DNA of 7,828 nt, from positions 1 to 7,828 of the forward strand of contig JAZLGV010000028.1 of the NCBI GenBank assembly GCA_045616505.1, read 5' to 3'. The stretch's first letter is position 1, and the number at the start of each line of letters is the position of its first letter. Below, one piece after another: positions 5,933 to 7,828 of this stretch. Both the position numbers and the translations under genes were made by a program. The notes under the pieces were generated by a model. It did no database searches and was not told the DNA's origin. It saw only the letters and a list, made by a program, of their open reading frames with translations. Source of the stretch: JAKSUT01 sp045616505 (GTDB lineage Bacteria > Cyanobacteriota > Vampirovibrionia > Gastranaerophilales > Gastranaerophilaceae).

Positions 5933-6980
5933 CTAAAACCTCTTTCAAATGTTTTTGAATTGATTTTCCAATTATCTTACCTAAATCTACCGGCACTGCA
6001 TTTCCTATTTGCCTGCCTAAAACTTTGTATGTAATAGTATCACCCTTTTTAAAAAATTTGTAATTTCGCGGAAAAGTTTGCAATATTGCTCCTTCTCTTA
6101 ATGATAAAGCTCTATTTTGCTCAGGATGCCCATAACGTCCTGTTCCATAGATATAGAATTGTGTGGTCATTGTTGGTGATGGAACTTTCCAGGACATCCG
6201 TCCATAAACCGAACTATATGTTGCACCCGTAGGTTTTTTATAACATTCTGGTAATAATGATTTATCCCAATCATGCCATGTTCCACCAGGTTTTGATTGT
6301 TTAATCCTTTTTATGTTAATTTCAGATAATTTAGGGCATCTGTGCAACGGATCATTCTTATCAATTTGCCCAGCTTCTAAATATGGTAATCCTTTTAATA
6401 CGTCTTCAACAGTCCTTTTTTTCTTACGAGGATTTGGTTTTATTAATTCTATTTTCCCTAGTTTTGAAGCTAAAAGAACAAGTCTTTTTCTCTTCTGAGG
6501 CAGACCATATTCGCTACAATTGACTATTTTATATGATACATTATATCCATTCTCTTCTAAATTTTTTTTAAAATTATCAAAAATATCAAATTTAGTTAAT
6601 TCTGGTACATTTTCCATGGATATAATATCAGGATTAACCTTATTTATATGTTCAGTAAAGTAATTTAATAAGGTCCATTTTTTATCATGAATTCGGTCTC
6701 TATATTTATTTGTTTGTTTTGAAAATGTTTGACACGGTGCGCAACCAACAAGAATTTTGATATCATTTTTATTGTAATATTTTAGAATTTCCTTGCTATC
6801 TAAATTAGATATATCTGCGCATTCAAATTTTGCTTTATTATTATATTCATATGCATATTTACAAGTTTCGTCACTATCAAATCCCGCAACAACATTTAGT
6901 CCAGCCTTTTTTAGACCGCAAGTTAAACCACCCACACCACAAAACAAATCTACTACTTTTACTTCTTTAGTTTTTTTCAT
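5925..6980 (-). CDS. C5 cytosine-specific DNA methyltransferase
   Basis: Numbered from ATG 6980 (351 residues), the ten-motif layout is intact. Motif I is DLFCGVGGLTCGL (11-23), motif IV APCQTFS with catalytic Cys83 (81-87), and motif VI ENV (123-125). Motif VIII is QKRKR (162-166), motif IX RALSLREGAILQTFP (290-304), and motif X GNAVPVDLGK (326-335). The target-recognition region lies at about 185-285 and includes SSVYGRMSWKVPSPTMTTQF. I cannot read the target sequence from it. The enzyme moves a methyl group from S-adenosylmethionine to carbon 5 of cytosine in DNA. A longer frame starts at TTG 7010, but ATG 6980 has GAGGA about 10 bases upstream and begins at the normal place before motif I, so I prefer it. 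The 8-base overlap with the ATPase gene shows one operon. There is no classical type II endonuclease gene beside it. Confidence 0.93.
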   Translation of the reverse strand: MKKTKEVKVVDLFCGVGGLTCGLKKAGLNVVAGFDSDETCKYAYEYNNKAKFECADISNLDSKEILKYYNKNDIKILVGCAPCQTFSKQTNKYRDRIHDKKWTLLNYFTEHINKVNPDIISMENVPELTKFDIFDNFKKNLEENGYNVSYKIVNCSEYGLPQKRKRLVLLASKLGKIELIKPNPRKKKRTVEDVLKGLPYLEAGQIDKNDPLHRCPKLSEINIKRIKQSKPGGTWHDWDKSLLPECYKKPTGATYSSVYGRMSWKVPSPTMTTQFYIYGTGRYGHPEQNRALSLREGAILQTFPRNYKFFKKGDTITYKVLGRQIGNAVPVDLGKIIGKSIQKHLKEVLDV

Positions 6981-7010
6981 TAACAGGAAATCCTCATTTA
7001 CATCATACAA

Positions 7011-7297
7011 AATTTATCGGCACAATAAAATAAAAATTTACAAAAATTAATAAAAAATCATCTATAGTGAGGAAATAGGTGTACTACAAATAAAAATTCA
7101 TATAGTTCTCATCAATAATATCCTGTTTGATGCTGATATAGTAGTCAATTGTATTGGCAAAAGGACAGTAATTGTTTGAAATAATGCTAAATCCAAATAA
7201 AATATGAAAATTGCTGTCCGATTTTGACATATTGATTTGGTATAATATATCTTTTATTCAATTTTCGTTTTATTGCCGTTCAAAAGGTGTTTTATAG
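7011..7297. other. AT-rich intergenic region upstream of the methyltransferase
   Basis: I see no convincing gene here. It should hold the promoter of the minus-strand methyltransferase operon, but no clear -35/-10 pair stands out among the T-rich runs at about 7020-7060 (minus strand). It contains the inverted repeat at 7163-7219 and a plus-strand TGGTATAAT extended -10 box at 7238-7246. TTGACA at 7224-7229 is only 11 bases from that TATAAT, too close for a normal sigma-70 promoter, and no plus-strand gene follows. Confidence 0.5.
7163..7219. repeat. Imperfect inverted repeat GGACAGTAATT / AATTGCTGTCC
   Basis: Eleven-base arms with one mismatch (7163-7173 and 7209-7219) enclose 35 bases without a gene. 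It may be a remnant of a small mobile element or a foldable regulatory site. It carries no transposase and shares no ends with the RPE-like elements. Confidence 0.35.
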
Positions 7298-7510
7298 TTA
7301 AAACTCATCCAGCTCGCCACTTTCAAACTCTAGCAAAGCAGATCTCAACTTTTCTCTTTCTTCCATCTCTCGAGCTTGTTTTACAACATCATCCATTTTG
7401 GTTCTTAATACTTTTACTATCTTTGGGTTTTGCTGTTCTTGCTCTTCGTTCTCACTTGCATAAACACATTTATAATTCTCAATTTGCTCCCCATTTGGTA
7501 TTGGGCACAA
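7298..7510 (-). CDS. Doubtful charged ORF, possible gene remnant
   Basis: The frame is open on the minus strand from about 7585 to TAA at 7298-7300, with only a TTG (7508-7510) as a possible early start and no ribosome site at a useful distance. The product is strongly charged and looks helical or coiled (SENEEQEQQN, KQAREMEEREKLRSALLEFE, GELDEF). That is unlike random AT-rich translation and suggests the tail of a real protein. The upstream part of the frame (NFVVFYKEIKNFL) looks less convincing. I do not recognise it. It may be a decayed C-terminal fragment of a gene broken at an insertion boundary, or a small real gene with a weak start. Confidence 0.35.
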   Translation of the reverse strand: MCPIPNGEQIENYKCVYASENEEQEQQNPKIVKVLRTKMDDVVKQAREMEEREKLRSALLEFESGELDEF

Positions 7511-7618
7511 TGTTGATAAAAAGTTTTTAATTTCCTTGTAAAAGACAACGAAATTGAGAAAAAGAGACAGGGTAATTTGAGAAAAATTATTTTTTCTGCT
7601 TTTAAGATTACAACTGTT

Positions 7619-7648
7619 AAAAAAACTCCGATTGATTTCAATCGGAGT
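7619..7648 (-). terminator. Intrinsic terminator of the beta-barrel gene
   Basis: A perfect 11-base stem, ACTCCGATTGA (7625-7635) and TCAATCGGAGT (7638-7648), has a two-base centre (the tip would open to a four-base loop). On the minus strand it is followed by a run of seven T (7619-7625, the last within the stem). It lies 28 bases after the stop codon of the barrel gene at 7676, the expected position and direction. Confidence 0.85.
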
Positions 7649-7675
7649 AATAAGGAAGGCTGAAAAAGAAGCTTT

Positions 7676-7828
7676 TTATAACTTACTAGGTGCGCCTTTT
7701 CCAAGTTGCCATTTGAAGCCTAGAGATAGTGCTACACCATTTCTTCCGATGTTTCTAACCATTGCTTGAGCGTAACCTGTGCATCTGTCACCCCATTGTT
7801 TTTGAACACCTATACCATATTGCAAGTA
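7676..7828 (-). CDS. Outer-membrane beta-barrel protein, C-terminal 50 residues (autotransporter-like), partial
   Basis: The frame is open from the window edge to TAA at 7676-7678. The peptide alternates polar and hydrophobic residues in strand-like blocks: LQYGIGVQKQWG, GYAQAMVRN and GRNGVALSLGFKWQL. This is the pattern of the last strands of an autotransporter-type outer-membrane barrel, where the final strand ends in an aromatic residue (here W, followed by a short GKGAPSKL tail). The passenger and most of the barrel lie outside the window. A strong terminator follows. The barrel assignment rests on a short segment, so the exact family is uncertain. It is the main hint that the host has an outer membrane. 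Confidence 0.6.
   Translation of the reverse strand, partial: YLQYGIGVQKQWGDRCTGYAQAMVRNIGRNGVALSLGFKWQLGKGAPSKL

Noticed and set aside
7241..7530. Plus-strand gene starting at TTG 7273 behind the extended -10 box at 7238-7246
   Set aside because: There is no ribosome site, the -35 spacing is wrong, and the product looks like the antisense of the charged minus-strand ORF.
1..7828. CRISPR array, tRNA or rRNA gene
   Set aside because: No regularly spaced repeats, no cloverleaf with the TTCRANY T-loop and CCA-stem pattern, and no rRNA-like conserved stretches were seen on either strand.

Overview
This is a strongly AT-rich window (clearly under 40% GC by eye). The last 150 bases carry the C-terminal end of an outer-membrane beta-barrel on the minus strand, so the host is probably a Gram-negative-type (diderm) bacterium. 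The low GC, a RhuM/Fic protein and accessory genes would fit a gut or host-associated lineage such as Gastranaerophilales, Elusimicrobiota, a low-GC spirochaete or a Negativicute. I cannot choose among these from the sequence.

Left part, plus strand (1-1373): the C-terminal part of a RhuM/Fic-type protein with an intact Fic motif is followed 14 bases later by a complete MIF/phenylpyruvate-tautomerase homologue. That gene overlaps a DUF4186 gene by 17 bases. The DUF4186 gene is split by an in-frame palindromic insertion of about 135 bp that brings in one stop codon. The three genes look like one operon.

Middle: from 1425 to 3149 (plus) lies a DUF262-DUF1524 protein of the GmrSD/SspE type, probably a restriction enzyme against modified DNA. 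It ends two bases from the stop of a convergent minus-strand set of small genes (3152-4197): 77, 27, 100 and 71 codons, mostly unrecognised. The 100-codon gene carries a second copy of the palindromic element, here in frame and without a stop.

Right part, minus strand: a C5 cytosine DNA methyltransferase (6980 to 5925) overlaps by 8 bases a 544-residue protein (5932 to 4298). That protein joins an N-terminal GHKL (MORC/MutL-like) ATPase to a C-terminal TIGR02391/Ymh-like region with an R-x4-H HEPN ribonuclease motif. I read this pair as a modification-linked defence module. Together with the DUF262 gene it makes 1425-6980 a defence island. From 7011 to 7675 there are an imperfect inverted repeat, a doubtful ORF and a clear intrinsic terminator for the barrel gene.

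The two observations most worth following are the MTase / GHKL-HEPN pair and the pair of RPE-like palindromic elements. The elements share their ends (TTGTCTTGGATT ... AAATCCGC), fold in a similar multi-stem way and sit in the same reading phase inside two unrelated genes.
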